A stretch of DNA of 64,000 nt from JADLGH01 sp964586675 (GTDB lineage Bacteria > Desulfobacterota_D > UBA1144 > Nemesobacterales > UBA2774), in the NCBI GenBank assembly GCA_964586675.1, contig CAZPHQ010000012.1, positions 21,266-85,265 on the forward strand. Reading direction: 5' to 3'. This document shows positions 36,196-44,286 of this stretch, in pieces. Below the pieces are notes generated by a model. The model searched no databases. It saw only the letters and a program-made list of their open reading frames with translations, and had not been told where the DNA came from. The position numbers and the translations under genes were made by a program. The number at the start of each line of letters is the position of its first letter. Position 1 is the stretch's first letter.

Positions 36196-37077
36196 TCAGG
36201 CTGTGCACCCGGGCATTCTTCCCGAGTTCCCGGTAATGTCCGCCCGTTCCAGACGGCGTTCGCCACTATAGGCGGAGCTGATTATGTTATGCAGCTCGGA
36301 TGCGAGGTCCTTTCTGGAATTCGATGAAGACGCGTCCACGGGCTCCAGGATCTTGAGCTCGGCGTCTATGGATTTGACGGTCAGGAGCGTATCCGCGTGC
36401 TTGAAGAATTCCATGTCGCCGTAAAAGTAAACGAGGTCCCTGTTGTGAGGGCCGATATCCTCCCCGTCTATCTTCGTGTACTTTATGCAGACGGGCAGAA
36501 TCTCCACCCCGGCTTTTTGCGCGACGCTTAGAAGAGGGACTTTAAACGGCAGCACCCGCTCTCCGCTGGACGTGGTCCCTTCGGGAAAGAGCACGACGTT
36601 CAGGCCCATTCTGAGTATATCTACTATGGATTCTATTTCCGAGCGCAGGTTGGTCCTGTTCCTCCTTTCCACAAAGAACCCGCCGCTGAGCTCTGTGGCC
36701 CTGCCCAGGAGGAAAGTTTCCTTTACCTCGTCGACGCTCGCTATAAAGCAGGCCGGAAACTCCGAAAACAACAGGAATATGTCGAGATAGGACACATGGT
36801 TTGACAGTACTAAATAGGTCTTTTCCCTGGAATAACTGCTTCCGCTTTTATCCATGCGGACCGTGATTCCGAAGTTCTTCTTCATGAGCTTCGAGAAAAA
36901 AGATGTCAGCCTCATACAAGTGTAGAGCATCTTTTTTCTGTCGCGGAGGATCTTTCTAGCTACCGTGGTGCTGATCAGAAATGACGAGACTATGCCAAAG
37001 AAAAAGAATTTCTTTAAGAGCTTTTTAATCGTTTGCTCCCTTGTACCTCTTTTCAAATGATTTTGAAAGGAGCTCAA
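36196..37077 (-). CDS. olsA: 1-acyl-glycerol-3-phosphate/lyso-ornithine-lipid acyltransferase (OlsA-like)
   Basis: A 293-aa PlsC-family acyltransferase. The catalytic H-x4-D motif is in LVLSNHVSYLDIFLLFSE, the substrate-binding FPEG in VVLFPEGTTSSG, and one N-terminal hydrophobic segment (FFFFGIVSSFLISTTV) would anchor it to the inner membrane. It follows the OlsB-like gene with a 53-base overlap if the TTG at 37077 is the start; another possibility is a rare ATT codon at about 37032, seven bases after GGGAG. OlsB makes lyso-ornithine lipid and OlsA adds the second acyl chain, so the pair suggests ornithine-lipid synthesis (inference). General phosphatidate synthesis is the alternative. Confidence 0.75.
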   Translation of the reverse strand: MSSFQNHLKRGTREQTIKKLLKKFFFFGIVSSFLISTTVARKILRDRKKMLYTCMRLTSFFSKLMKKNFGITVRMDKSGSSYSREKTYLVLSNHVSYLDIFLLFSEFPACFIASVDEVKETFLLGRATELSGGFFVERRNRTNLRSEIESIVDILRMGLNVVLFPEGTTSSGERVLPFKVPLLSVAQKAGVEILPVCIKYTKIDGEDIGPHNRDLVYFYGDMEFFKHADTLLTVKSIDAELKILEPVDASSSNSRKDLASELHNIISSAYSGERRLERADITGNSGRMPGCTA

Positions 37078-37882
37078 GGTCGAGCACGGTGAAGAAATCG
37101 GCGCACTTGAACTTCATGTCGATTGCGGGCTCGCCGCATATGACGGACCCCGCCTTTAGATAGCTCTTTAAAAGGGGAGGTATAAATTCCTCTATGGATT
37201 CGGTCTTTATGCCGAACTTGTCGAAGGCACTTATGTAATGGTCGAGCTCCTTTATCCTGTGTTTTTCCTTCGGGAAAACCCTGAAATCTTCAGGCGACAG
37301 GTAAAGCTCCTTTATGTACTTGTATATAAGGCTTATCTCGACAGGGTTCGTCGTCCCTATGCTGGAGCAGCCGAAGAGGTACTTTGCCTTTATGGCCCTG
37401 AAGTATTCTGTCAGCCCTTTCCATAGGAGCGCGATGCCGGTGCCGTTCCTGTAGTCCTTGTGAACGCAGGCCCTTCCGAGCTCGAGCTTTATGCCGCTCG
37501 CGTTTTTTACCTGCTCGATATCGAACTCGGACTCCGAATAAAACTTGTCGGAAAAGGTGGACGATATGAACCTGTATGTTCCGATGACCATGTTCTGCTT
37601 CTTCTCGAGTATTATGAGATGGTCGCAGATGGAGTCGAACTTGTCTATGTCGGTCCTGGTGAAGTTGTCCTTGTTGAGAGTCTCCCTGTAGAAGACCTCG
37701 TATCTCAGGTCGAGAGCCTGCTCCAGCTCGAAAATGTTTTCGACAGTTTTTATTACGAAGCGGTTACTTTCTATATAAAGCGGGACCTTGGGCCGGAACT
37801 GCCGCAGCTTCCACTTGAACGCGCTCCTTAGGACGTTCGAGCCTGTGACAGTATTCTTCAATGATGTGACTTTTTTCGTCAT
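37025..37882 (-). CDS. olsB: GNAT-type N-acyltransferase (OlsB-like, ornithine lipid)
   Basis: A 285-aa acyltransferase of the Acetyltransf_5/hemolysin-like family that includes OlsB, which transfers an acyl chain from ACP to ornithine. Family marks are LEQALDLRYEVFYRE, CDHLIILEKKQNMVIGTYRF and the conserved ELGRACVHKDYRNGTGIALLW, which corresponds to the cofactor-binding part. The C-terminus (SYLKAGSVICGEPAIDMKFKCADFFTVLD) is typical too. GGAG precedes the ATG. It shares a transcript with the PlsC-like gene downstream. N-acyl-homoserine-lactone-type or other N-acyl amino acid synthesis is less likely but not excluded. Confidence 0.78.
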   Translation of the reverse strand: MTKKVTSLKNTVTGSNVLRSAFKWKLRQFRPKVPLYIESNRFVIKTVENIFELEQALDLRYEVFYRETLNKDNFTRTDIDKFDSICDHLIILEKKQNMVIGTYRFISSTFSDKFYSESEFDIEQVKNASGIKLELGRACVHKDYRNGTGIALLWKGLTEYFRAIKAKYLFGCSSIGTTNPVEISLIYKYIKELYLSPEDFRVFPKEKHRIKELDHYISAFDKFGIKTESIEEFIPPLLKSYLKAGSVICGEPAIDMKFKCADFFTVLDLELLSKSFEKRYKGAND

Positions 37883-38361
37883 ACGATTGTTTTCTCCGGT
37901 AGCCTTTCTAACACAGTTTTATAACATCCAAATATTTAGTTTCAGCTAATCAGCGGTTAATTCACCGTTTACAAGACGTATCCATTATATCTAAAAAAGG
38001 GATATAAAGTCCAGATGCGAACGGGGCGAATTGTTCGGGACGAACCTGCATTTCCTCTAAATATTCCCTTAATAAAATGGAATTACAATACTTTGCGGAA
38101 AGTGCCGCCGCATATGTGCCATACTACACTATCGCTTTTAATCGACCGAAAAGAGTGGAGAGCATCCTCGCGGAGCCCCCACCTTCGCTTCGGGGACGGG
38201 CCGCTTGGAATAAAAAGCGCGATGGAATATAATTTGGTTTCTCCCGCAGGCGCGGCTCGTTCATTTAAAATCTGTTTTCGGGGCGGATTCGGAGCGGCTG
38301 CCGTAGCGCTCGCCGCATATCCGTTCCGGAGCCGCCGTGGCCACGGCCTTATAGATCTGAC
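37883..38361. other. 479-bp intergenic region upstream of olsB
   Basis: No gene that I can support. It holds the olsB 5' leader and promoter and, on the other side, the unmarked upstream region of the GT28-type gene. A 116-codon rightward frame at 38015 has no family features and poor codon use for this genome. Confidence 0.5.
37984..38013 (-). promoter_or_regulatory. Candidate olsB promoter
   Basis: On the minus strand TGGACT (38013-38008), 18 bases, then a perfect TATAAT (37989-37984). The -35 matches 4/6. It predicts a leader of about 95 nt before the olsB ATG. Confidence 0.45.
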
Positions 38362-39426
38362 ATGAAAGTACTGTTCGGCATACAGGGTACAGGCAATGGC
38401 CATATCTCCCGCTCACGCGAGCTCCTCCGCTATCTCCGGGAGCGCGCGAGCGTGGACGTTCTCCTGAGCGGATACCATCACGAAGTCGATCTGGGATTTG
38501 AGGTCAAGTACAACCTCCCCGGGCTCGGGTTCACCTTCGGCAAGAGGGGGGGCATAGATTACGTCCAGTCTTTCAGGCATTTAAGCCCGCGAAAGCTTAT
38601 CTCGGACATATACAGTCTTCCGGTCGAAAAATACGACCTCGTGCTCACCGACTTCGAGCCCATAACGGCCTGGGCGGCGCGCGTTAAGAGGCGCCCCTCT
38701 GTCGCCATATCGCACCAGGCGGCGCTCCTTTCCCCCAGGATCCCTCGTCCGCCCGGCGGCCGCAACCGGTTTCAGGAAATGGTGCTCGAATGGTACGCCC
38801 CCGCGCCAGTTCTTATAGGGCTCCACTTCGAGCGCTACGACGATTTCATATTCACGCCGATAATAAGGGAAGAGGTGAGGAAGCAGGAGCCGCGGAACGA
38901 CGGTCACTATACCGTGTATCTCCCTTCCTACGACTACGCCCGCATATCCGGGATACTGAAAAAAATAGACGTGGAATGGGAGGTCTTTTCAAAGCACCAC
39001 AAGGGCGAGGCGTTCGAGGACGGTAACGTTACTGTCCGCAGGGTCGATAACGCCGGCTTTGTGCAAAGCCTAGTCACGTGCGAGGGCATATTGTGCAACG
39101 CCGGTTTCGAGGCGCCGGCCGAGGCCCTTTACCTCGGGAAGAAGATAATGGTCGTCCCGATGAAAGGGCAGTACGAGCAGCAGTGTAACGCAGAGGCGCT
39201 CGGAAGAATGGGTGTGCCCGTGATAAGAAGGGTCGACGCCGGATTCCCGGACATCTTATCCGGCTGGATAAATTCCGGATATTCCTACAGGCCAGATTAC
39301 CGGAACAACCTTCCGGAAATAGTCGACAGGATACTCGAAGGCCGCCCGGACGCAGGGCGCGCGGACGAGCTTAACTCCGAAAGCGGACTCGGCGGCGACA
39401 GGGCCCCCTTAGGCCAGCCGGAGTAA
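38362..39426 (+). CDS. GT28-type glycosyltransferase (MJ1255/VC2487 family)
   Basis: A 354-aa GT-B enzyme. The N-terminus KVLFGIQGTGNGHISRSRELLRYL is the glycine-rich acceptor loop shared with MurG and monogalactosyl-diacylglycerol synthases; the C-terminal GILCNAGFEAPAEALYLGKKIMVVPM and QYEQQCNAEALGRMGVPVI form the UDP-sugar site. I recall this as the MJ1255 family. No enzyme of the family is assigned a firm product here; a lipid or cell-wall acceptor fits the fold. It lies between the ornithine-lipid genes and the GT4 operon, which supports a membrane-lipid role by context only. Confidence 0.75.
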   Translation: MKVLFGIQGTGNGHISRSRELLRYLRERASVDVLLSGYHHEVDLGFEVKYNLPGLGFTFGKRGGIDYVQSFRHLSPRKLISDIYSLPVEKYDLVLTDFEPITAWAARVKRRPSVAISHQAALLSPRIPRPPGGRNRFQEMVLEWYAPAPVLIGLHFERYDDFIFTPIIREEVRKQEPRNDGHYTVYLPSYDYARISGILKKIDVEWEVFSKHHKGEAFEDGNVTVRRVDNAGFVQSLVTCEGILCNAGFEAPAEALYLGKKIMVVPMKGQYEQQCNAEALGRMGVPVIRRVDAGFPDILSGWINSGYSYRPDYRNNLPEIVDRILEGRPDAGRADELNSESGLGGDRAPLGQPE

Positions 39427-39471
39427 AACCCCGGCGCGCATTTCCGGCCCCGCTATTCCCCGCGGCGGTTT

Positions 39472-40044
39472 TTACTGCTTTGATTCGCCGCCCCTGGTCA
39501 GGAGCGAAAGGTTTAAGAGCTTCTCGGCGATGTTTTTATATATCTCGCCTATCTTGAGGAGATTCAGGACTTCGTCCATGTTGTGCCAGTCCTGGACGAG
39601 ATATGTCAGAAGCACTCTCTTGTGCTGATCCTCTATCGACTCGATGAGAGCATAGTCCTCTTCGAGCTTTTCCGAGTTTGGTATCTCCTTTTTCCCGTGC
39701 TCGACGAGGGAGATAAGGTGCGGGAGGAGGATATCGAGCATCTGTTTCGTATCGAATTCCCGGCAAACAGGTTTTTTCGATTTCATATTCTCCATGAGCT
39801 GGACGGAATAGTCGAACTTCTGGATAATGGACAGCATGAGGCCGAATACTGCCACGTTATCCTGATTCTTGTGCTTTTTGTTTTTTTCCAGCTTGGACTC
39901 GAGCTTCAGCTTGAGGTGTATGAGATCGTTTCTGAGCGCGATGAGATCGCTTTCGCTGCGCGAGTTGATGTAATTCTTAGACTTCGAAACCAGTCTCTCG
40001 AATTTGCTCTCTATGAGCAGCTTCTCAATATCGTCGGTTTCCAT
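39472..40044 (-). CDS. Uncharacterised coiled-coil protein with Pho-box-like upstream site
   Basis: A 190-aa soluble protein with no family I recognise. The first 100 residues are highly charged helical sequence (LIHLKLKLESKLEKNKKHKNQ), likely coiled coil; the rest is helical too (LLPHLISLVEHGKKEIPNSEKLEEDYAL). GGGAG before the ATG is a good ribosome binding site. Its upstream region carries three exact TTAACA repeats at 11-bp period followed by a TAGACT -10-like box, so regulation by an OmpR/PhoB-type response regulator is likely. The function is unknown. It is more AT-rich than its neighbours. Confidence 0.65.
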   Translation of the reverse strand: METDDIEKLLIESKFERLVSKSKNYINSRSESDLIALRNDLIHLKLKLESKLEKNKKHKNQDNVAVFGLMLSIIQKFDYSVQLMENMKSKKPVCREFDTKQMLDILLPHLISLVEHGKKEIPNSEKLEEDYALIESIEDQHKRVLLTYLVQDWHNMDEVLNLLKIGEIYKNIAEKLLNLSLLTRGGESKQ

Positions 40045-40096
40045 CGGATTCTCCCTGGAGTTCTTTTTGGCTGAGGAAGGTAGTCTATCTGTGAAT

Positions 40097-40124
40097 TGTT
40101 AAGACTATGTTAAGAATTTGTTAA
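40097..40124 (-). promoter_or_regulatory. Pho-box-like direct repeats (TTAACA x3, 11-bp period)
   Basis: On the minus strand TTAACA-N5-TTAACA-N5-TTAACA, at 40124, 40113 and 40102 reading down. The hexamers are identical. Nine bases later comes TAGACT, a 4/6 match to a -10 box, about 40 nt before the next ATG at 40044. The arrangement equals the PhoP/PhoB-type operator in which repeats replace the -35. Confidence 0.65.
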
Positions 40125-40170
40125 GAAAATCTGCCTTAGGTCCCGGCGGAAATCGGCCTGAGCCGCTTTT

Positions 40171-41154
40171 TCACGCGAGATGGTTCACGAACTGCTCGGC
40201 TATGGAATCCCAGCTCTGAGACCGCGCATACGCGAGAGCGCCGGCGGAAACGTAATCCAGGTTCCCGAAAGCGTTTTCTATATTTTCTTCGAGGTTGTCC
40301 CCGAGGTAACCCGTGGCCCCGTGCCTCACGATATCGCTCGGGCTCGGCACGTCGTACGCCGCCACGGGAAGCCCGCACGCCATCGCCTCAAGAATGACCA
40401 GGCCGAACGTGTCGAGCCTGCTCGGGAAGACGAATACGTCGGCCCTAGCGTACATCCGCCGGAGCTCACCGTGGGGAACCGGGCCGGTGAACTCGACGTC
40501 CGGGTATTTCGCCCTGAGCGCGGCGAGATAAGGCCCGCCGCCAACGAGTATTTTTTTGTATCCGCGTATCCTGCAGAAGTCGTCGAGATTCTTGTCCCTG
40601 CTCACCCGCCCGACGGTTATGATCGTTCTCTCCCCCCGCGGCTTGGTTTCGGGTTCCGGGTAAAAGAGCTCCGCGTCGACGCCCCGGCCCCACACCATGC
40701 AGTTACTGAGTCCGAGCTCCCTTGTTATGCTCCTCGTCGTGACGAGCACCTTCCGGCTGCACATGTGGAACCATCTGATGTAAGCCCACGTCATGAACGC
40801 CGGAACTTTATAGAGAAGCCAACCGTAATCCGCGATCCTCGTATGGTAGGAGGTGTTGTAGCTTATCCGGTTCTTCCTGCAGAGCTGCCTTACGGCGAAC
40901 CCCAAAGGCCCTTCTGTTGCGATATGCACCCTGTCGGGCGAGCAGGCGCCCAGGTACCTGTCCGCCAGGTCGGCGGCATTCGTTACGACCGGTATGTTGT
41001 GTATCAGAATGGGAAGCGTTTCCGACCCCTCGACGTAGGGATTGAGCACCGTAATGTCGTGCTCTCTTCGAATGAGATCCGTTATGTAGCTCAACGTATG
41101 CGCGACGCCGTTTATCTGTGGTGGCCACGCATCCGTTACGAGCAGGATCCTCAT
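40171..41154 (-). CDS. Glycosyltransferase family 4 (glycolipid-type)
   Basis: A 327-aa GT-B retaining glycosyltransferase. The N-terminus LLVTDAWPPQINGVAHTLSYI, IATEGPLGFAVRQLCRKN, YNTSYHTRIADYGW and the C-terminal FVFPSRLDTFGLVILEAMACGLPVAAYDV (E-x7-E motif) match the SqdX/glycosyl-diacylglycerol synthase-like subgroup known from cyanobacteria and rhizobia, where some members are induced by phosphate limitation. Donor sugar not predictable. Third gene of the GT2-PAP2-GT4 unit (51-bp gap after PAP2). I infer a role in making a phosphorus-free glycolipid; mannosyltransferases of similar sequence are the alternative. Confidence 0.8.
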   Translation of the reverse strand: MRILLVTDAWPPQINGVAHTLSYITDLIRREHDITVLNPYVEGSETLPILIHNIPVVTNAADLADRYLGACSPDRVHIATEGPLGFAVRQLCRKNRISYNTSYHTRIADYGWLLYKVPAFMTWAYIRWFHMCSRKVLVTTRSITRELGLSNCMVWGRGVDAELFYPEPETKPRGERTIITVGRVSRDKNLDDFCRIRGYKKILVGGGPYLAALRAKYPDVEFTGPVPHGELRRMYARADVFVFPSRLDTFGLVILEAMACGLPVAAYDVPSPSDIVRHGATGYLGDNLEENIENAFGNLDYVSAGALAYARSQSWDSIAEQFVNHLA

Positions 41155-41205
41155 CGAGTTATCCTCCGATTGAAAACCTCTCCGGGTTCTTCGGGCGGCT
41201 CATGT

Positions 41206-41844
41206 TCATAGCGAGTTGGTAAGGTAGAGAATGCCGATAACGGTAACTGCGCCGAGGAAGCTGCCGGCGATTGTCTGGTAGAGCGTGTGCCTTCCGAGCC
41301 TTATTCTCGACCACGCTATGACGGGTATTATGAGGGTTAATGGTATCACCGCCTCACCGTAAAGCGCTATAGCCAGGAACGAGAGCCCCGCGGCCGAGGT
41401 GCAGTGACCGCTGATCTTCCATTTAAGCGTTATCAGGAAGACGAGCAGTATCTGAATGAGCGCGACGGCCGTTACGATAATCATCAGCCTCGGCGCGTCG
41501 AGAAGAAAAGTTACGATGAAAACGAGCGAGGCGTATGTAAAAATCACGAGGAGCGGCTTTGCGCGCTCTTCCCTTCGGCTCAGGTGAAAATCGCTGACGG
41601 CCCCTGAATGGACGAGCGAGAAAATGTAGAGCGTCGGCGGTATTATCAGAAGCGCTATGAAGACGAATATCCACGAGAGCGACGAATCGGCCTTCGCGGC
41701 GTGCGCCGTTACGACGATGCATGCAAGCGCTATGAGCGGGGGGCTGAAGACGTTGGAGATGAGACGCGCCGACTTGTCTCGCCATCCCTCCGGGATGACT
41801 ATCGGCTCCGCCGACTGCTGATATAGTTTTTTGTCAGTTTCCAT
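41206..41844 (-). CDS. PAP2-like membrane phosphatase (variant motifs)
   Basis: 212 aa from the ATG at 41844, which follows GGAG; the frame extends 17 codons upstream without a signal. About six transmembrane segments. PAP2-type motifs are present but altered: REERAKP at 91-97, ISGH at 144-147 (the usual Pro is Ile), and SRIRLGRH with H186, while the usual final Asp is Gln190. The catalytic histidines are thus kept. PAP2 enzymes hydrolyse phosphatidate to diacylglycerol, which a GT4 could glycosylate. It overlaps the GT2 stop by 11 bases. Confidence 0.7.
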   Translation of the reverse strand: METDKKLYQQSAEPIVIPEGWRDKSARLISNVFSPPLIALACIVVTAHAAKADSSLSWIFVFIALLIIPPTLYIFSLVHSGAVSDFHLSRREERAKPLLVIFTYASLVFIVTFLLDAPRLMIIVTAVALIQILLVFLITLKWKISGHCTSAAGLSFLAIALYGEAVIPLTLIIPVIAWSRIRLGRHTLYQTIAGSFLGAVTVIGILYLTNSL

Positions 41845-42568
41845 TTCGGAACTCCGTGTCCGAATCGTATCCGCGCCAGTATCCCCAATCGCCACCGCGC
41901 CATCTATCCGGAATCAGCCCGAAGTAAAGCGCGGTGCATCTCGTGAGAGAGTGAAGGGTCTTTTTCGTCCTTCCCATTTCCACCCGCCTGTGGTCCTTCG
42001 CGTAAACGACGAGGTCGAAGGTGAAGTGCGCTGTAAATCCCGAGCGCTTCACTCGCCATGCGAGCTCGGAGTCTTCGTTGCACGCGAGCGCCGCATCGAA
42101 GCCCCCCGATTCGAGGTAGGCTTCCCTTCGTATAATGAAGTTCGACCCCGAGGCAGCCGGAACACCCAGAAGGTGTATCAGGAATTGTCCGTAAGCGAAC
42201 CATTTATAATAGCCCGCGTACCTGTCGCGGGAGAGCTTTGGTCCGTAGATCAAATCGTATTCTTCGAGCTTCCGGATGTTGCTGAAGTACTCCTCGGAGA
42301 ATACGACATCGGCGTCTGTAAAGAGGAGCCAGGGTGTATTGGCCGCGTCCGCTCCCGCCAAACGCGCTTCTGTTACGGTGCCCGGATACCTGATAAGTGT
42401 AGTATAATGCGGGCGCGCCCGAGAAACAATATCGGGCGTCGAATCCGTGCTGGCGTCTACCACTACCAGCCTTATCCCGTCCGGTATCGAGCCCAGGAAA
42501 TTTCCGATGTTCCTTTCTTCGTTTCTGGTGGGAACAATTACAGTTAAATCGCCGGGATGAATCGCCAT
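41834..42568 (-). CDS. Glycosyltransferase family 2
   Basis: A 244-aa GT-A enzyme. TVIVPTRNEERNIGNFLGSIP is the nucleotide-sugar binding start, LVVVDASTDST the following strand, and WLLFTDADVVFSEEYF carries the metal-binding DAD. The middle NFIIRREAYLESGGFDAALACNEDSELAWRV fits the acceptor region and ED motif. One hydrophobic stretch near residue 130 may touch the membrane. First gene of the GT2-PAP2-GT4 unit, with Pho-box-like repeats directly upstream; the promoter implied there leaves almost no leader, so the mRNA may be leaderless. Confidence 0.85.
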   Translation of the reverse strand: MAIHPGDLTVIVPTRNEERNIGNFLGSIPDGIRLVVVDASTDSTPDIVSRARPHYTTLIRYPGTVTEARLAGADAANTPWLLFTDADVVFSEEYFSNIRKLEEYDLIYGPKLSRDRYAGYYKWFAYGQFLIHLLGVPAASGSNFIIRREAYLESGGFDAALACNEDSELAWRVKRSGFTAHFTFDLVVYAKDHRRVEMGRTKKTLHSLTRCTALYFGLIPDRWRGGDWGYWRGYDSDTEFRNGN

Positions 42569-42593
42569 TACGATTAATATATTAATGACGGCG

Positions 42594-42632
42594 TATTAAG
42601 GCGCTTTTAACGAAGTGTGAATTTGCAGTTAA
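42594..42632 (-). promoter_or_regulatory. Pho-box-like direct repeats upstream of the GT2-PAP2-GT4 unit
   Basis: On the minus strand TTAACT-N5-TTCACA-N5-TTAAAA-N5-TTAATA, four hexamers at exact 11-bp period (42632 down to 42594). Nine bases later is TAATAT, a 4/6 match to a -10 box: the same geometry as the site at 40097-40124. The match to TTAACA is looser here, in AT-rich DNA. Confidence 0.5.
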
Positions 42633-42654
42633 AGGACGGCGCTTTCAGGGCGCC

Positions 42655-43842
42655 TTATTTCTTTGTCGTTTTCGGCGGCTTCTCGAATGTTATCCTGAGC
42701 ACGCCGCCCTCGAGGTTCGCCTTCTCGACGTTGAGCTTGGCTAAAAAGCCCGGGAGGAAAATATTCCTTCTCTGATTTTCTATCTGTATCGTGAGCTCGT
42801 CGGCCACCTGGTGGAGCTTGACCTCGTCCTTCGCCACGAAGGGGAGCTTCAATATAAGGTTGTAGACACCTTTTTCCTTTACTATCTCGTAGGGCTTTAT
42901 GTTCGAGAATATCGAAACGGGGTCCTTCTTTGCGAAAAGGGAATCGCCGAATTCGAGGAGCGCGTCCGCGCCCATGATTTCCTTCCGGTGGAGCGGCGCC
43001 TCGAATATCGGCACCGAGCTGAAGAGCTCCTCGACTTCCTTTCTGTATACCGCCTGGGATTCCCGCCACTCCCTGAAGAACGGGTGGTCGATGTCTGTCG
43101 GCATGGTCCTGTTTACGATGACGGAATCGACGTTGTAGCCATAGAGGCTGAGATAGGTGTACGCCCTCTGCGTTTCCTTTATTACCATCTTCTCGAGGTT
43201 CGTGACGAGCCTTATGCTCGTTATGTCGGAGTTGGAAAAAATCTTGTGAATCGAATTCAGCTTGTCGAAGAGGTCTTCTATGGCGACGTATGTCTCCTCC
43301 TCCGGGAGCGGCATGTCGGACACGACCTTGACGGCCGGCCTGACAACCTTGAGCAGCTTCCTTTCTATCGGGAAAACCTTGACTATCCACCACCTGGCCA
43401 CGTCCGGGAGCGACAGGAGCCGGAGTGTCTCGCCCGTCGGGGCGCTGTCGACGATTATCACGTCGAAATCGCTCTCGCTATAGTGGCTATAGACCCAGAG
43501 GAAGCACGAAACCTCCTCCATGCCCGGGAATATGCTGAACTCCTCGGCAAGAATGTCGTCGACCTTCATCCAGTTGAATAGCGACTGAATGTATCCTGTC
43601 AGCTTCCCCCAGTATTTGTCGACGGAGTAAAAGACATCTATCTCCTGGGCGTAGAGATTCTTCATTATCTTCTTGGGCTCGGGGCCTATCTCCTGGTCGA
43701 ACGAATCGCGGAGGCTGTGCGCGGGGTCTGTGGATACGACGAGCGCCTTGTAGCCACTCTTTGCCGCCTGGAGGGCTGTTGCGGCCGCCGTGGTCGTCTT
43801 CCCGACGCCGCCCTTTCCTGTATATAGAATTATTCTCGCCAT
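42655..43842 (-). CDS. ArsA/Get3-family ATPase with C-terminal HSP20-like domain
   Basis: A 395-aa P-loop ATPase. The deviant Walker A GKGGVGKTT (9-17), switch I DPAHSLRDSFDQ and switch II IIVDSAPTGETLRLLSLPD are intact. The last 90 residues (KGVYNLILKLPFVAKDEVKLHQV, ILRITFEK-type strands) form the ArsA HSP20-like domain found in many bacterial and chlorobial homologues. No arsenic genes are nearby. Bacterial single-copy ArsA homologues have no established substrate; tail-anchored membrane proteins are handled by the eukaryotic relative Get3. It is divergent from a single-pass membrane protein gene 109 bases away. Confidence 0.88.
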   Translation of the reverse strand: MARIILYTGKGGVGKTTTAAATALQAAKSGYKALVVSTDPAHSLRDSFDQEIGPEPKKIMKNLYAQEIDVFYSVDKYWGKLTGYIQSLFNWMKVDDILAEEFSIFPGMEEVSCFLWVYSHYSESDFDVIIVDSAPTGETLRLLSLPDVARWWIVKVFPIERKLLKVVRPAVKVVSDMPLPEEETYVAIEDLFDKLNSIHKIFSNSDITSIRLVTNLEKMVIKETQRAYTYLSLYGYNVDSVIVNRTMPTDIDHPFFREWRESQAVYRKEVEELFSSVPIFEAPLHRKEIMGADALLEFGDSLFAKKDPVSIFSNIKPYEIVKEKGVYNLILKLPFVAKDEVKLHQVADELTIQIENQRRNIFLPGFLAKLNVEKANLEGGVLRITFEKPPKTTKK

Positions 43843-43950
43843 GTTGAGTCCTTTCCGGAATTTTCCCTAGTAATACTACCCGACGCCGCCTTGACATGAG
43901 TTTCTGAAAGCATAATATATACGTGAATCGATAAAGGGGGAGTAATCCGA

Positions 43951-44094
43951 ATGAGCGACGAAAGGGATTCCAAAGTACGCACAGTGAATAATTACGAAGG
44001 GCTGTTTGTGCTTGCGGCGACGGCGCTCATAATAATGACTATCCTCCTTTTTATCGGCGGCGTTTACTTCACCTTCATCAACCCTTCTTTCTAA
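43951..44094 (+). CDS. Small single-pass membrane protein, 47 aa
   Basis: Reads MSDERDSKVRTVNNYEGLF, then one hydrophobic helix of about 21 residues (VLAATALIIMTILLFIGGV) and a short tail ending NPSF. GGGGGAG seven bases before the ATG is one of the best ribosome binding sites in the window, and codon use is normal. The charged N-terminus and the C-terminal hydrophobic anchor resemble a tail-anchored protein, and the divergent neighbour is an ArsA/Get3-type ATPase (context only). Some small subunits of respiratory complexes look similar. Function unknown. Confidence 0.65.
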   Translation: MSDERDSKVRTVNNYEGLFVLAATALIIMTILLFIGGVYFTFINPSF

Positions 44095-44286
44095 TCACCA
44101 CAAAAAAGCCCGGAAGGGCAATCGGAAAAACGAGCCGGCGGAGAGGTTTATATCGTGTCTCCGGCATGCTGCGTCCGTCCTTTCCGTGACCTCCGGATTT
44201 TCGTCCCACGCATAACCGCGCAATTTTCCAAGCTATGGCTTTGTCCGCCGCCGCTATGGTGATATAATGGGTCTTGAGTGAGTGAA

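Noticed and set aside
37946..37979. CTAATC/TTAATT/TTTACA hexamers at 11-bp spacing near olsB, possibly a third Pho box
   Set aside because: Weak matches, on the strand opposite to olsB, and they fall downstream of the olsB TATAAT promoter, where an activator site would not be expected.
38015..38365. 116-codon + ORF before the GT28-type gene
   Set aside because: No ribosome binding site, no domain, odd codon use; overlaps the probable upstream region of the next gene.
44101..44130. GCCC-GGGC hairpin with T-run on the minus strand
   Set aside because: Only a 4-bp stem, and no minus-strand gene would end there.
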